This document shows positions 1-11,553 of a stretch of 64,000 bases of DNA, one piece after another. The notes under the pieces were generated by a model. The model was not told the DNA's origin. It saw only the letters and a list, made by a program, of their open reading frames with translations, and did not search any database. The position numbers were made by a program, and so were the translations under genes. The stretch lies in NCBI GenBank assembly GCA_016647705.1, contig CM028335.1, positions 19,570,905 to 19,634,904 on the forward strand, read 5' to 3'. Within the stretch, counting starts at the first letter, position 1. The number at the start of each line of letters is the position of its first letter. The stretch comes from Eucommia ulmoides (Eukaryota > Streptophyta > Magnoliopsida > Garryales > Eucommiaceae).

Positions 1-429
1 GTTTTTGGCTAAGGTTTGACGTTGCTTTGAGAAAGCTTGGCTACTCTCTACTAGGGATTGGTGTTGATCTTCCAAGATTGTTAGAAATTGTTGCATTAAA
101 GTGGGTTCAGAATTCCTAGCTTCTTGGAAAAATGGTGGTTGACATCGGGATTGATCGTAAGAATACGACCCTGAAGCCTCACTATAATAATGTTGATCCC
201 ATTCATAATTATTTGAGTATTGATTAGACTCGGGAGGCGGATAATATGGATCGGGAAAAACATTATCATAGGGATATGTGGGATTTTGGTAATTGTACGG
301 ATATTGATTGGTGAAATGGTTTGGGTTTTGGTATATCGTACGTGAGTAAGGATCAGGTTGTGGTTTTGAGAGAAAAGATTGTTGAGAATCTGTAAACGAG
401 ATGTCAAATCCCCAAAAGTAATTATCCAT
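1..429 (-). CDS. gag-like N-terminus of a gypsy-type LTR element (runs off left edge)
   Basis: On the minus strand an ATG at 429 opens a frame that stays open for 143 codons to the window edge; an in-frame TAA lies directly before the ATG. The product begins MDNYFWGF and is rich in Tyr, Pro, Asn and Gln (for example YPYDNVFPDPYYPPPESNQ), then becomes polar with a TLMQQFLTILEDQHQSLVES stretch near the edge. It lies downstream of an LTR, a PBS and a leader repeat on the same strand, which is where gag sits. The Tyr/Pro/Asn-rich composition recalls the start of some plant gypsy gag polyproteins, but no conserved domain is visible yet. The frame has no lesion, unlike most coding sequence here, so the element may be comparatively young. 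A different frame of the same strand (96-407) is a shadow. Confidence 0.6.
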   Translation of the reverse strand, partial: MDNYFWGFDISFTDSQQSFLSKPQPDPYSRTIYQNPNHFTNQYPYNYQNPTYPYDNVFPDPYYPPPESNQYSNNYEWDQHYYSEASGSYSYDQSRCQPPFFQEARNSEPTLMQQFLTILEDQHQSLVESSQAFSKQRQTLAKN

Positions 430-478
430 TTAACTTGGTCCTAATAATTGTTTTTAAAAGTAATTAATTATATTAACA

Positions 479-755
479 ATGAGGGTGGTGGTCTTAACCA
501 ACCGATCTCTACAATAATAATAAGCAGAAAAGTAAAATGAGGGTGGTGGTCTTAGCCAGTCGATCTCTACAATAATAATAAGCAAAGAAAAAAAAATGAG
601 GGTGGTGGTCTTAACCAGCCGATCTCTATAATAATAATAATAATAATAAGGAAAGGAAAATGAGGGTGACGGTCTTAGCCAGCCGATATCTACAATAATA
701 ATAAAAAGACAAGAAAAATGAGGGTGGTGGTTTTAGCCGGCCGATCTCTACAATA
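479..755 (-). repeat. leader minisatellite, about 59 bp x 5
   Basis: Five imperfect units start near 479, 537, 596, 660 and 718. Each contains GAGGGTGGTGGTCTTA, then a CCGATCTCTA block, then an ATAATAATA run of variable length. The array lies between the PBS and gag of the minus-strand element, so it belongs to the 5' leader. It is followed at about 764-800 by a TTTA microsatellite. Confidence 0.85.
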
Positions 756-764
756 TATCTATAT

Positions 765-795
<31 letters not shown>

Positions 796-981
796 TTTTT
801 TTTGAAGTAAAGAAAAAGAAAAAAGAAAAATGACAGAATAACCTGAATCATTGCTTGAAGATGTGGAGTGAAATATTGGATCACGGTTAACCTGTGAAAA
901 TAAACTCAAGAAAGAAAATAAATGAATTTATACAGACGGAGAAATAAAAAATAATAACAAAAATTAATAATTAGCGATGCC

Positions 982-1001
982 GATCCTCGACAACGGTGCC
1001 A
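982..1001 (-). other. primer binding site (tRNA-Asp type) of the left-edge element
   Basis: Read on the minus strand this is TGGCACCGTTGTCGAGGATC, close to the TGGCGCCGTTGCCGGGGA primer site typical of plant Athila/Tat gypsy elements. It lies 5 bp inside the inner edge of the LTR, which fixes LTR end and element polarity. Confidence 0.8.
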
Positions 1002-1903
1002 AAATTTGATCGCTCAAATTACTTACCCTAATTAAGCGCAAAATATTTTAGTATAGTGTGCTTAAGTACGGGTGTCGAATCACAGAGATCGGACTTGTAA
1101 TTATCAATTTCCGACTATTTTTCTTCATTTTGGAAAAACGATTTGAGAATTTTTGAATTTTGATTTTGGAAATAGGAAAAGAAAATATTGAAAATAAAAT
1201 AAAGAAAAGCATCAGGTTAAGAATTGTGGGTTTAGTATTTTGAAATTATATTTTTCTTATAATTTCTATTTAAATCCGATATGTATAAACGAGAGTTCGT
1301 AACTATAAGTCGGAACTACTCAGAAAGATTTGAATTATTATTCTCTGGCATAGATTATCTTTGATATTTAATTCCTACATTAAACTAATCTAAGGTGAAT
1401 TAATATCTAGGCATAAACCATTCAGACCAATAATCAATTCCCAAGAATACGATTATATGACCATTAAATCAAGATCACAGGTGCAAGATTTGATGTTCTA
1501 GCAGTGATTGGATTTAAATAAAATCTCTACAAGAACATTTTGACAATAAATTCAATCACAATTAAATTCATTTTTTTAGAACGGAATTCCTACCACATAA
1601 TTATTTATACAATATCTAAATTTAAATAAGAAAAATACAATATTACATAATTTAAAAAATACATCACCACAACTCTAACCTGATAGAAGGAAATTGGCTG
1701 CTCATCGTTGTGTAGAACAATGTTTTTTTGAATACAATCCTCAAAAACACCGTTTTCACTTTGTACCCTTTAAGATTCAAACTTCCTCCAACAATAAAAA
1801 TAAAAATAAAAGAAGAAAAAAATATATACAAATGGTGTAGAAAATGAAATATGGAATTGATATTATAAGTGGATTATTCTCCTTACATTTGATCCAAACC
1901 CTC

Positions 1904-1912
1904 TATTTATAG
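1904..1912 (-). promoter_or_regulatory. TATA box of LTR 1007-2333
   Basis: Minus-strand CTATAAATA. It sits in the middle of the LTR with the GC-rich inverted-repeat block upstream, as expected for the U3 promoter driving transcription toward lower coordinates. Confidence 0.5.
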
Positions 1913-2021
1913 GCAAACTTTAAGGGGTAAAAATGGAAAAAAGAAAAGAAAGGGGGGGTCACTTGGCCAAGGCGGCCGACAGCCGGCTGGGTTGGCAGTC
2001 GGCCAGATTTGGTCGGCCCAA

Positions 2022-2058
2022 GTGGGTTGGCAGCCCATAGATTGGGCTGCCAACCCAC
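2022..2058. repeat. perfect 16-bp inverted repeat (hairpin) in U3
   Basis: GTGGGTTGGCAGCCCA at 2022-2037 is followed by the 5-nt loop TAGAT and by its exact reverse complement at 2043-2058. It is the strongest of several GC-rich inverted repeats between about 1957 and 2150 (also a CCGAC/CAGCCGGCTG cluster and GAGCCTTCGGCTC). Confidence 0.85.
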
Positions 2059-2333
2059 ACAGGTTGGCAATGGCCAGCCTGTGGGCTATCAGTCGAGCCT
2101 TCGGCTCGGCTCCTCTCTCAGGGACGGCTCGGTTGAGCCGCCTTGCCCCAAAATATCTCGTCTTCTATTCGGTTTGATGTGATTTGTTCATTTTTCATTC
2201 GATTTATCCCAAATTAACGTCATTTTATTCCAAATTCAAAATTCTACAAAAACAAATAAAACAATTTAATTTATAATATTTTAATTTATTTAAAAGATTA
2301 ACAAAACTTAATTTAGTGATACTAGATCGCACA

Positions 2334-2806
2334 AAATGCGGTGCGATTAGGAGAAGAGGATGATATTTATAGGATTCGAAATATCTCAAAATATCTAAAA
2401 TATCTAAAAATATTTGGCACCGACTGCTGCAGCGGTGAGATTATCGGTGCAGTAGTGGATAGGTTGTTAGGATTCTTGCGGGTGACCGCTGCAGCGGTGG
2501 TTTGACCTCTGCTGTGGTGGAGCTCTCTGCATTTTAACCGTTGCAGTGGTAGAGCTTCAACAAACTCTTTGTATTTTCACTACTGCAGCGGTGGATGCAG
2601 GCTTTGAATATGACATTTTTGCCCTTTTTCTCCACTATTCTTCCACTGCTTTGATCGTTTATGGACCGTTTTAGTCATTTTTCACCTCAAATATCTAATT
2701 TAAGATAAAATAAATAAAAACATATTAAAACACAATAAAACGCTATAAAAATACTTGAAAACTAACAAAATTGGCTTGGGCATAAATAGATAAATTACAC
2801 CTATCA
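2334..2806 (-). mobile_element. remnant of an Athila-type LTR (outer U3 part)
   Basis: The right end ACACCTATCA matches the outer ends of the LTRs ending at 39723 and 45675, and the preceding AT-rich stretch (TACTTGAAAACTAACAAA) matches both as well. A TATA box lies at 2364-2372, followed by ATATCTAAAA runs and by about six copies of a palindromic ACCGCTGCAGCGGT motif (about 2415-2600), the same order as in LTR 38228-39723. The inner part is missing because the left-edge element inserted here. The LTR itself lies in the RNase H region of the Tat element that resumes at 2807. Confidence 0.65.
2364..2372 (-). promoter_or_regulatory. TATA box of the Athila-type LTR remnant
   Basis: Minus-strand CTATAAATA at the position equivalent to the TATA boxes at 39174-39182 and 45129-45137, each followed (to higher coordinates) by ATATCTAAAA-like repeats and then a palindrome array. 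Confidence 0.5.
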
Positions 2807-4020
2807 GCTGCGCCGTAGAAGTCGTGGGTCGATGGAGCCTCGAACATGAAGGGGTATGGTGTAGGCATAGTCTTGGAAACACCCAAAAGAGATCAACTTG
2901 GAAGAGCTGTGCAACTTGAATTTAGAACCTCCAACAACGAAGTAGAATATGAAACAGTAATCATTGGGTTGACTCTCGCCAAAGGGTTAGGAGCTTGAAA
3001 TCTGGAAGTAAGATCGGACTCACAATTGGTAGTAAACTAGGTAAACGAAGTATACTCGGTGAGTAAAGAAAGGTTACACCTTTACGTAGAAAAAGTAAAA
3101 GAGCTAACCACGATTCTTCGAAATTGCAAATTTGACATTGTTCCAAGAGCTGAAAACGAGAAAGCCAATGCACTCTCTATATTGGCATCTTCTTTTAGAC
3201 TAGACCAGCGGTCCGAAATAGTGGAGGAGTTCATTGAACAACCCTCGATAGTAACACCATCTAACCTTTGCACATACATAGGTGAACTGAATCAGGAAGA
3301 AGACTGGAGAACTCATTTAGTTCAATATCTAAAGGAAGGAACACTACTAGATGACAATGAGTTGGCCTGAAAGATCCTGTACAAATTGTTAAGGTATGTT
3401 ATGACCGACGACAGACTGTATAGGAGGTCTTTTACTCATCCTCTATTGCTCTGTTCAAGATTGAAAGAAGCCACCTACGTCTTACAAGAGATCCATGAGA
3501 GAGTTTGGAGAAATTATCAAGGAGGAAGAATCTTGGAGCACAAGGCACTCACAATTGGTTACTATTAGCCAACGATGCACAGTGATGCACAAGAATACTT
3601 CAAAAAATATTATGAGTGCCAACGGTTCTCAAACGACATAAAAGTTCTAGCTCAAGAGCAGACATCGATTATCAGCCCATGGTCTTTTACTCAATAGGGG
3701 ATAGATGTCCTGGGGCCATTCACCCTAACACCAGGGAACAAGAAATACTTACTGGTGGTAATCGACTACTACACCAAGTGGGTTGAAGCTGAAGGCTTCT
3801 TGACAGTAGGAGAAAACGAAGTAAAAAACTTTATTTGGAAAAATATGATTTGTTGTTTTGGTATTCCAATGATAGTGATATCAGATAATGGAACAATAAT
3901 TGAGAGCGACCCTACCAGGTAACCAAAGAAAATAGGTTAGGGCCTACTGGCTAGAAGATTTGGATGGCGTGACAATCCCAAGACCATGGAACATCTCACA
4001 CTTATGAAAGTATGTTGTTT
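2807..4020 (+). pseudogene. Tat-type gypsy pol remnant: RNase H and integrase
   Basis: The frame opens abruptly after an LTR end with GYGVGIVLETPKRDQ and TSNNEVEYETVIIGLTLA, the archaeal-type RNase H of Tat/Ogre elements. A linker region (3059-3367) and then integrase follow (CQRF near 3629, GIDVLGPF and VIDYYTKWVEAEG, then ISDNG near 3885). The remaining integrase core is missing. Translation resumes near 3945 with a C-terminal PRPWNISHL motif, the usual end of gypsy pol. In-frame stops interrupt the RNase H (after KGLGA; VN-stop-VNE), the linker and the integrase (FTQ-stop-GID, where Trp is expected). The beginning of pol was separated by the LTR insertion ending at 2806 and is not in the window. 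Confidence 0.85.
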
Positions 4021-5480
4021 AAGATGTTTTATCCTTTTGAACTTCATGTTTTGTTGAACTTTGGAATTTTTTCTTTATTCGCTCTATGTGAGCATTGATT
4101 GAATGAAGTAAATAAATAAAACTTTCTTTTCAAAAAGCCAGTAGAAGTATTGTAAACACTTATTCGGTCAAACTTTGATTAAAGCTATTGTCTAAAAACT
4201 AATTCATCAAACAAACACATAGTAGAATTTCTAAGAGTAAAAGTAAAAGGTAAACTGAACAGATCAACTCACTATTGAAACATTTAGTATTTCAAACTAG
4301 GTGTAAAATTAAAAAGTGAGCTAAATAGATCAGCTCACCATTGAAACATTAGTATTTGAAACTAAGTGTAAAATTGAAAGGTGAGCTAAACAGATTAGTT
4401 CACCATTGAAAACATTTAGTATTTGAAACTAAATGTAAAATTGAAAGGTGAGCTAAACAAATCAGTTCACCGTTGAAACATTTAGTGTTTAAAACTAAGT
4501 GTAAAATTGAAAGGTGGGGAGAACAGATCAGCTCACCGTTGAAACATTTAGTCTTTAAAACTAAGTGTAAAATTAAAAGGTAAACTGAACAGTTCAGCTC
4601 ACCATTGAAACATTTCGTATGTGAAACTAAGCGTGAAAATAAAAGGTGAGTTGAACACATCAGCTCACCAAAAAAAAAATTAATTATTCAAAACTAAATG
4701 TAATTTTGAAGGTTGAGCCGAACATATTAGCTAATCTATGAAACATTTAGTATTAAAAACTAAATGAAGGGTGAGCCAAATAGATCAGCTCACTACAGAC
4801 ATTTAGTGGACAAAACTAAGTGTAAAAAGAGCTAGTATCCAGCTCAACACAAAACATTGGGTGATAGATACTCAATGTTAAAAACCTAATAAGTTGAACA
4901 TATCAACTTAACAAAAACACATCGCAACGAAAAGTCACCAAGTGAAATGACACATTACGAACTGAGTTAATCAATGAAATACTTCATGATAAAATCATCA
5001 AGTGAAAAGTTGAAAACTCAAAAACACTTTCGAAAGAAAAATCATTGACTGTTAAAAACATCAGTTAATTCAAATCCACTCATTAAGCGAAATACAAGCA
5101 ATTCTAAAAAACACCCATTCAAGATCTAGCTTATTGTGAATAAAGTTCGTATTCGAATATCTTGTTCACTCTAGCCAAAAGCCTATGTTGGTTCATAACA
5201 AGTTTCGTACACTACCATGTTATGAAGGAGGACAGGCAAAAGAAGAACAACAAACATACACACAGTAGTAATAAAAACACAAATTAGACACTTAGAAAAA
5301 GATACCAGAACCCATTTTTTGTATTAATAAAAAAAAAAGGGTGTACATCATTAGAAAGGAAAAAAGGAACAAAAAATTGTTCACGTTACAAAATAAAAAG
5401 AAAAAGAACGAAGAACAAAAAACTATTTACAAAAAAGAAGAAGAGAAACTAAGAAGTCTAAACAACTTATTTTGTTAAAC
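4021..5480 (+). other. 3' untranslated region of Tat element 1
   Basis: This is non-coding DNA between the end of pol and the antisense gene. It holds the minisatellite at 4255-4815 and short further repeats built on GTGAGC...CATTTAG and on CAAGTGAAA (to about 5060). Tat/Ogre elements commonly have a long 3'UTR with variable tandem repeats here. No gene is visible. Confidence 0.6.
4255..4815 (+). repeat. 66-bp minisatellite, about 8 units
   Basis: The unit contains GAAACATTTAGT, GAAACTAAGTGTAAAATTG and AAGGTGAGCTAAACAGATCA. It repeats with a period near 66 bp and degenerates toward the right. The long minus-strand frame 4400-4660 is only a translation of these repeats. Confidence 0.9.
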
Positions 5481-8400
5481 CGGAGCTGAGTTGGGTGGCG
5501 TCAATATAACCCAAAAGAATAGAGGGGACCTAGCTCATCTGAGTCTGAGTTGGAATGGTAACAGTCGTGCTCCTTGTACTGGTTAATCGCACTGACCAAC
5601 TCTCAGATCTTTTCATTCTTTTCCATATTTTTCTCCTAGAGCATATCTCGCATATCCTTCATCAGGTCGGCATACTCTTTATTGAGCTGCACGTGGCGCG
5701 CCAGCTCACGAATCTCCTTGTCCACCCTCTTTAGATAATCCTTGAGTTCTTGAAGCTGAGATATGACACAAAAATGAGTAGCCTTCATGGAATAGAAGAC
5801 ATCACAAGAATCCTCAATAGATCTGAGGCGCGGATGCTCTTTGGAGAGGGTTTTTGCCATTGTCGTCAAGTTATGGAAGTTTTGGCCCAACTCAATCTCT
5901 TTATGCCTTTCATTCTAGAGAGCATCAAAGGAGGAGGATGAGGATGACATCAACATAACTATGGTAGTAAATAGATGGGAGAATAAAGAAGAAAGAAAAG
6001 GCTCTGTGAAATCTCAAATAGAAGAAAAAAGAGGCATTGGGTGTGTGTAAAACCTCAATGCACGGTTTGGCATTAAATAGCCAAACTGATGAATAAAAAT
6101 GATAAAGAATGTAAAAACGAATCGTTGAATATGTGCATTTATGACAAATAAGTGACGTGAACTGATGAAAGATGTACAATAATTATGAAATCGTATTTCC
6201 AATACTAATGGGGGTGGCTACTATTTAAAAATGTCATAATTACAAAAGTTCCATTATTACAAAAAATTGCAAGTATTAAAAATTAAAAAGATAATCATCA
6301 AATTAGGGCATCGAACTCTAGTCTGCGACGTCTAGTTGGCCTACAATCTGAAGCCCAACTAGAGCAGAGACAACGTCATTAGGCAGAGCTTGAACTTAAT
6401 CAACCGTAGGTTGAGCTGAAGGTTGCGATGTTGAAGGAAAAACTAGTGCCTGATCTATAGGAGGAAGAGCTGGACTAGAAATGAACTGGTCAGAAGGACT
6501 TAGGACTAAACTAGCGAAAGGCATCTCAGTTGTAGATGTGGAGACCTCTGGAAGAAGGGTTGCCAGCTTAACAGAAGGCACTTTACCCTCAGCATCATCA
6601 TCATCCACCTCTTCTACGTCGTTCTCTAGTTTTTTGTCCAAGAAGGAGAAATCGAGCTCGGGATGCCCCCTCATCACTAACCTTTGGGAATGACGGTATC
6701 CAACTAGTTGGATGCTCCATTTTAAGGTGTCGAAATTCTACTAGAGCTTAGTAATATTTTTTTAACTCTCATTCATCCTCTCTTCCATCTCTGCCATTAG
6801 TTTCTCTACCACCTTTGATTGGTTGATAGACTTCATCTCTAACTCAACAGTCTTGAGCTTTTCCTTGTTTAGCTCAGCCAAAACTTGGCTATTTTCATTC
6901 TCCAAGCGTTGGAGGGCATCATCCTTTTCTTGAAGGGCAACATCCTTGGTCTGGAGATCAATCTTAACTATATTCACCTCCGATCGTGCTGAGCAGATCT
7001 TTTCCCTTAGCGTAGAGTTCTCAGCAAGAAACTTGCTGTTTTCCGTATGAAATAGCTGGTTGCTTTTTTGCAAAGCTTCGTATTAAGAGTTGGCAGCGTG
7101 CAGATCAGCTTCAAACTTCTCTTTTGATGACCTTTCCATGACCAGGTCAACCTCAAGAGAAACCTTTTGTTCCTAAAGAACACGAAGGTCTTCTTCCAAG
7201 CAGATGAACTCAGCCAACTGATGCATGAGTTGAGTATCTAACTCAATCACGTCATTAAAACTCCTTTCCAGCGCAGAAGAAACATAGATGCTCTGCAAAA
7301 ATATACCAATTGATTAGAAACTTATATACCAGCTTCAAAAAGTCCAAACTTATGGAAAGAGAATAAAATTACCTGAAGAAGTATGTAAATAAGGGTATAA
7401 AAAAGATCTGCCTTGCTATAATTCCCAATTTTTACCCGACTCTTGTCTCAAGACTGCTCGAACAAGTCTGGATAGCATTATCAAAGATCTCATGGTGATT
7501 GGGAATCAAAGGGCCTACTAATTTCAGCAAGTGGCACATATGCTCATGAGACATACCTTGACTGCTCGAAGAAGCAAACATCCCTTGGCTGGATGCAGTT
7601 GTTGCAGGAGGAGGTGGTTAAGTGCTCATGGAAGCAGGCTTTGGGGCGCGGTTTATAGGGATCCAAGCTGCACGGATGATAAGATCTAGTCCTCAAATTT
7701 TGATGGGAATTGGAACCTGAGTATTGGGGACTGACACAGAGACAACCTCGTGGCGATACCTGCTCATCGATTGAGGGTAGTCAGAATTAGATGACGATAA
7801 AATAATGAGCCAAGCTGCCAGAGGTCGAGAAGTTACTGGACGAGTTGTATCAGGCTGATGAGGAGGTTGAAGGATGCGTTGAGTAGTAGGTTACCCAGAT
7901 GGCCGATAAGTCTTCTTGGCCGCTCTTTTCCTTTTTCCTAAGGCCAAATCATGTAAACGGATGACTCCCGAATCGTCCACCTCTAGCGGAACAAATGGAT
8001 TAGAGGCAAGGACCTTGAAAGACCTTTTCTCTAGAACTAGGAGCCTCTTCAATTCGTCATCAATCTTAGGTGTAAGGCGAAGCGTTTTGCAGGCACTTTC
8101 ACCTACACAAGATAACCCAGGAAAATATAAGAATCACCAACGGACAACTTATGAATTTGATTACAAAAGACAAAAGGAAAAGAAAATTACTCAAGAAGTT
8201 AAAGTGCTTTAGCATGACTGGAGGCTGCCCTATCTTATCAGAATAGAATTCTTAATTACCATTGAGGAAGAGGTATTGCCTCTGCCAACCTCTTTTCACC
8301 AAAGTAGGAAGGGCGGTAAGTAAGGAGTACTTCTTGATAACTGAGTAATAACATCTTCCAATATCATCAAGAAATTTAAGGAAGCAGACACTCCTAGTTA

Positions 8401-8766
8401 TATCTGCAGAGAGGAAAACATTGTTCACCCGAGAAAGTGCTAAAGATCCCATGATCTGATGAAAACTTTTGGGCTCTAATTGAAGGAAGAGGTTGCGAAG
8501 GAAAGGAGTAAAAGGACGTCTAAGACCATATTTTAACATCCACATAAAGAGACATATTTCATCATCTATATTGTAACCGAATGAGGAATACTTTATTGTT
8601 CTCAGAATGGATTAAACTATGCCCCCATAAACGAACTAGCACTATGATCTCCCAAGTTAATTAGGGAATTAGTGCATAGATGATCTTTGGCAGGCATCTT
8701 CTGCTCCGTAAGAGGAGTCGACGACGAACCAACCTTAAACTGACTGTTTGATGGACTCAACGACAT
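5480..8766 (-). pseudogene. antisense extra gene of Tat element 1, copy A
   Basis: The minus strand starts at an ATG at 8766 (MSLSPSNSQFKVGSS, then SLINLGDHSASSF). It continues through a block with WMLKYGLRRPFTPFLRNL and KRGWQRQYLFL (8252-8545), which resembles the plant 'putative gypsy-type transposon' domain. A long coiled coil follows (6762-7260, with NSTLREKI and DLQTKDVALQEKDDALQRL), then an acidic Ser/Pro-rich segment (6396-6677, beginning RGHPELDFSFLDKKLEN). A further helical piece lies at 5636-5890. Stops and frameshifts break the frame and introns are probable. It lies antisense downstream of Tat pol, where Tat/Ogre elements are known to carry extra ORFs. Its function in the element is unknown. 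Confidence 0.6.
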
Positions 8767-9355
8767 TTCAGACAGAGTAACAAAAATAAAAAAATTGAGT
8801 GCGAATGACTACATAATCAGGAGATTGAATAAAGACAAGAACTTATGCGAAGGAGAGGTGATGTTTCGTCTCTCTTCTTTGAATCGTCACAAAAGTCAGG
8901 AGGAAAAATGATATAGGAAAAATTCCCGCACACGATTAATAGAAGCTTGAAAGCTTGGATGGGTCGGGGCGTGTCAGGTTAGTAATCCGACCTACAAACA
9001 GTAATCAGTGATCATACTGGGTTGTATACACCAGCCCACCAAGAAAGAAGGCGTAACGGCCCAATAGATAAATAAGAGGAGGCCTGATAATGAGGCCTAA
9101 TCATGGGTTAGCAAAACCTACAACGGAAAGGCCAAGAAGACATAAGCCTAAGAACTCACACGACCCTTACGTCATGAGGAGAATCACAACGGACTAATTG
9201 ATTGTGGGTGAGATCATGGCTAGATCCTATTCAATTGGGAGAGAATCATTGGGAAGGCGACCTCACCAACATAACAGCACAAAAAAAGAAGTCTGTGTTA
9301 GTGAACTGTGGTTGAACCATAACGTCATAATGACGTTATTAATTTTTTTTTTAAA

Positions 9356-9404
<49 letters not shown>

Positions 9405-9944
9405 GAAGCACTAGAAAATGAAAAAATATATACATTTATGAAAAAATTAAAAACAATATGAACAGATTATTAAACAATAATACTCAAACAAATATGAATA
9501 GATTATTAAACACAAATATAAACAAAAAATATATGAACAGATTACGTAAACAAAAATTGAACAATCTCAATAAACAAATTACTAAATAATAATTGTATTA
9601 AATACATTAAATTAATAACAAGCAACAACAATTAAACTTAACTGATTATTAAAAAAATTTAAAACAAAAATTACATTGAAATTAAAAAATTAAAAATACA
9701 CTTCCTCATTCTAGTGCCATCCGCTGTCTTCTGTTGTTCGTCTGCCATATGTCGTCGTCGTCGTTGTCCGAGGCGTCAGTGGAGACCTCGGAGGAAAAGG
9801 CTGCTGTGGAGACATCGTCAGAGACTGCATTAGGAAGAGGAGTTCTGAGTTCATCAACTTCAGATGCAACAAGGAACTTGTCGTCGTCTTCGGAGGTAGT
9901 AACGAAGAGATGAGGTTGAACCGGTCAAAACCGGTCATTGGGCA
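8767..9944. other. non-coding spacer upstream of antisense gene copy A
   Basis: No supported gene. It begins with the region upstream of the antisense gene start and includes a (TA)n tract at 9357-9401, an AT-rich stretch with AACAGATTATTAAACA repeats (9440-9560), and a GTCGTCGTCG-rich piece (9735-9900). The same sequence recurs in order at about 11554-13034, so this is part of the duplicated module. Confidence 0.6.
9357..9401. repeat. (TA)n microsatellite
   Basis: An uninterrupted TA run. The matching site in the second module copy (12143-12211) is also a TA run but longer. Confidence 0.95.
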
Positions 9945-11553
9945 GAGCTTGAACTTGATCAATCGCAGGTTAAGCTGAAGGCTACGATATTGAAGGTAAA
10001 GCTAGTGCCTGATCTGTAGGAGGAAGAGTTGGACTAGAAATGAACTGGTCAGAAGGACTTGGGACTAGGCTAGTAATAGGCATCTCAGTTATAGATGTTG
10101 AGACCTCTGGAGGAGGGGTTTCCAGCTCAGCAGAAGGCACCTTACCCTCAACAGCATCATCATCCACCTCTTTTGCCTCGTTCTCCAATTCTTTGTCTAG
10201 GAAGGAGAAATTGAGCTCGGGATGCCCCCCTCATTACTAATCTTTGGCAATGATGGTAGCCAACCAGTTGAATGTTCCATTTTAAGGTGTCGAATTGCTC
10301 CCAGAGCTTAGTAATCTTTTCTTTGCTCTCCTTCATCATCTCCTCCATCTCTACCATTAGTTTCTCCACCACCTTTGATTGGTTGACAGACTTCATCTAT
10401 AACCCAACAGTCTTGAGCTTTTCCTTTTTCAGCTTAGTTGAAACTTGGCTCTTTTTATTCTCTAAGCATTGGAGGTCATTATCATTTGCTTGAAGGGAAG
10501 CATCCTTGGTCTGAAGATCAACCTTCATGATATTCACCTCCGACCATGCTGAGTTGATCTCTTCTCTTAGCGTAGAGTTCTCAGCAAGAATCTTGCTGTT
10601 TTCCATATGAAATAGTTGGTTACTTTTTTGTAAAGCTTCGTATTGAGAGTTGATTACGTGTAGGTCAGCTTCAAACTTTTCCTTAGATGACCTTACCATA
10701 GCCAGGTCAGTCTTAAGAGAAACATTTTGTTCCTGAAGAACACGAAGGTCCTTTTCCAAGCACAATGACTCAGTCAACTGATGCATGAGTTGAGTATCCA
10801 ACTCAATCACGTCATTAGAACTCCTTGCCAGCACAGAAGAAACGAAGATGCTTTGCAAAACCATACCAATTGATCGAAAACTTATATACCAGCTTCAGAA
10901 AATCCAAACTTAATGAAAGAGAATAAAATTACTTGAAAAAGTATGCAAATAAGGGTCCGAAAAAGCTCTGCCCAGCTATAATTCCCAATGTTTGCCTGAC
11001 TCTTATCTCAGGACTGCTAGAACAAGTTTGGGTGGTAATATCAAAGATCTCTTGGCGATTGGGGATCAAAGGGCCTACCAATTTCAACAAGTAACATATC
11101 TGCTCACGAGACATACCTTGAATGCTCGGAGAAGCAATTGTCCCCTAGATGGATGCAGTAGACGTAGGAGGAGGTGGTTGAGCGCTCGTGGAAGCAGGCT
11201 CTGGGGTGCGAATTATAGGGATCCAAGTTGCACGGGTGACAAGCTCCAACCCTTAAATTTCGATGGGAACTAGAACCTAAGTATTTTAACATCCACACAA
11301 AGAGACATATTTCATGATCTTTAGCAATATAGGGACATTCGACCTCAAATGGAACTCTAATAGAAACTGACGGAGGAATACTTTATTATTCTCGGAATGG
11401 CTTAAGCCATTCCTCCGTAAAAGAACTAGAACCATGATCTCCCTAGTTAATTAGGGAATCAGTGGATAGACGGGCTTTAGCAGGCATCGTCTGCTTCGCA
11501 AGAGGAGTCGACTACGAACCAGCCTCAAACCGACTGTTTTGATGGGCTGAATG
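9945..11553 (-). pseudogene. antisense extra gene, copy B (internally deleted)
   Basis: This is a second copy of the minus-strand gene. It starts at an ATG near 11553 and preserves FTEEWLKPFRE, followed by CLFVWMLKY. At about 11280 it jumps directly to sequence equivalent to position about 7725 of copy A, so the roughly 800-bp block with the gypsy-type transposon domain is missing. The coiled coil is the best preserved part: the frame 10864-10397 (155 aa) contains DVIELDTQLMHQLTESLCLEKD and DLQTKDASLQANDN. The acidic Ser/Pro-rich end is at 9982-10188. Stops remain, for example in LIN-stop-GDHG. Confidence 0.6.

Larger units (their letters stand above)
1007..2333 (-). mobile_element. 5' LTR of the left-edge gypsy-type element
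   Basis: On the minus strand the segment starts TGTGCGATCTAG and ends GAGCGATCA, giving TG...CA ends and 1,327 bp. The inner end abuts a tRNA-Asp type PBS. A TATA box lies at 1904-1912. A GC-rich block of inverted repeats (about 1957-2150) stands upstream of it in the AT-rich LTR. The outer boundary at 2333 is inferred from the terminal dinucleotide and because sequence to the right resembles the outer part of another Athila LTR. The matching 3' LTR is outside the window, so the duplication AAATG expected at 2334-2338 cannot be confirmed. Confidence 0.6.

Noticed and set aside
479..755. Regular short repeats resembling a CRISPR array
   Set aside because: Whole units repeat including the would-be spacers, and the context is a plant LTR-element leader. 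The same applies to the arrays at 4255-4815, 18890-19265, 27185-28195, 49085-49350 and 50570-50990.
1992..2177. 61-codon plus frame in a GC-rich block
   Set aside because: It lies in the inverted-repeat region of an LTR and has no homology; the GC content comes from the palindromes.
4400..4660. 86-codon minus frame with repeated HLVLNTKCFNGEL motif
   Set aside because: Direct translation of the 66-bp minisatellite.
9198..9404. 68-codon plus frame ending in a Tyr-Ile run
   Set aside because: The run is the TA microsatellite; the remainder has no recognisable domain and lies in a duplicated spacer.
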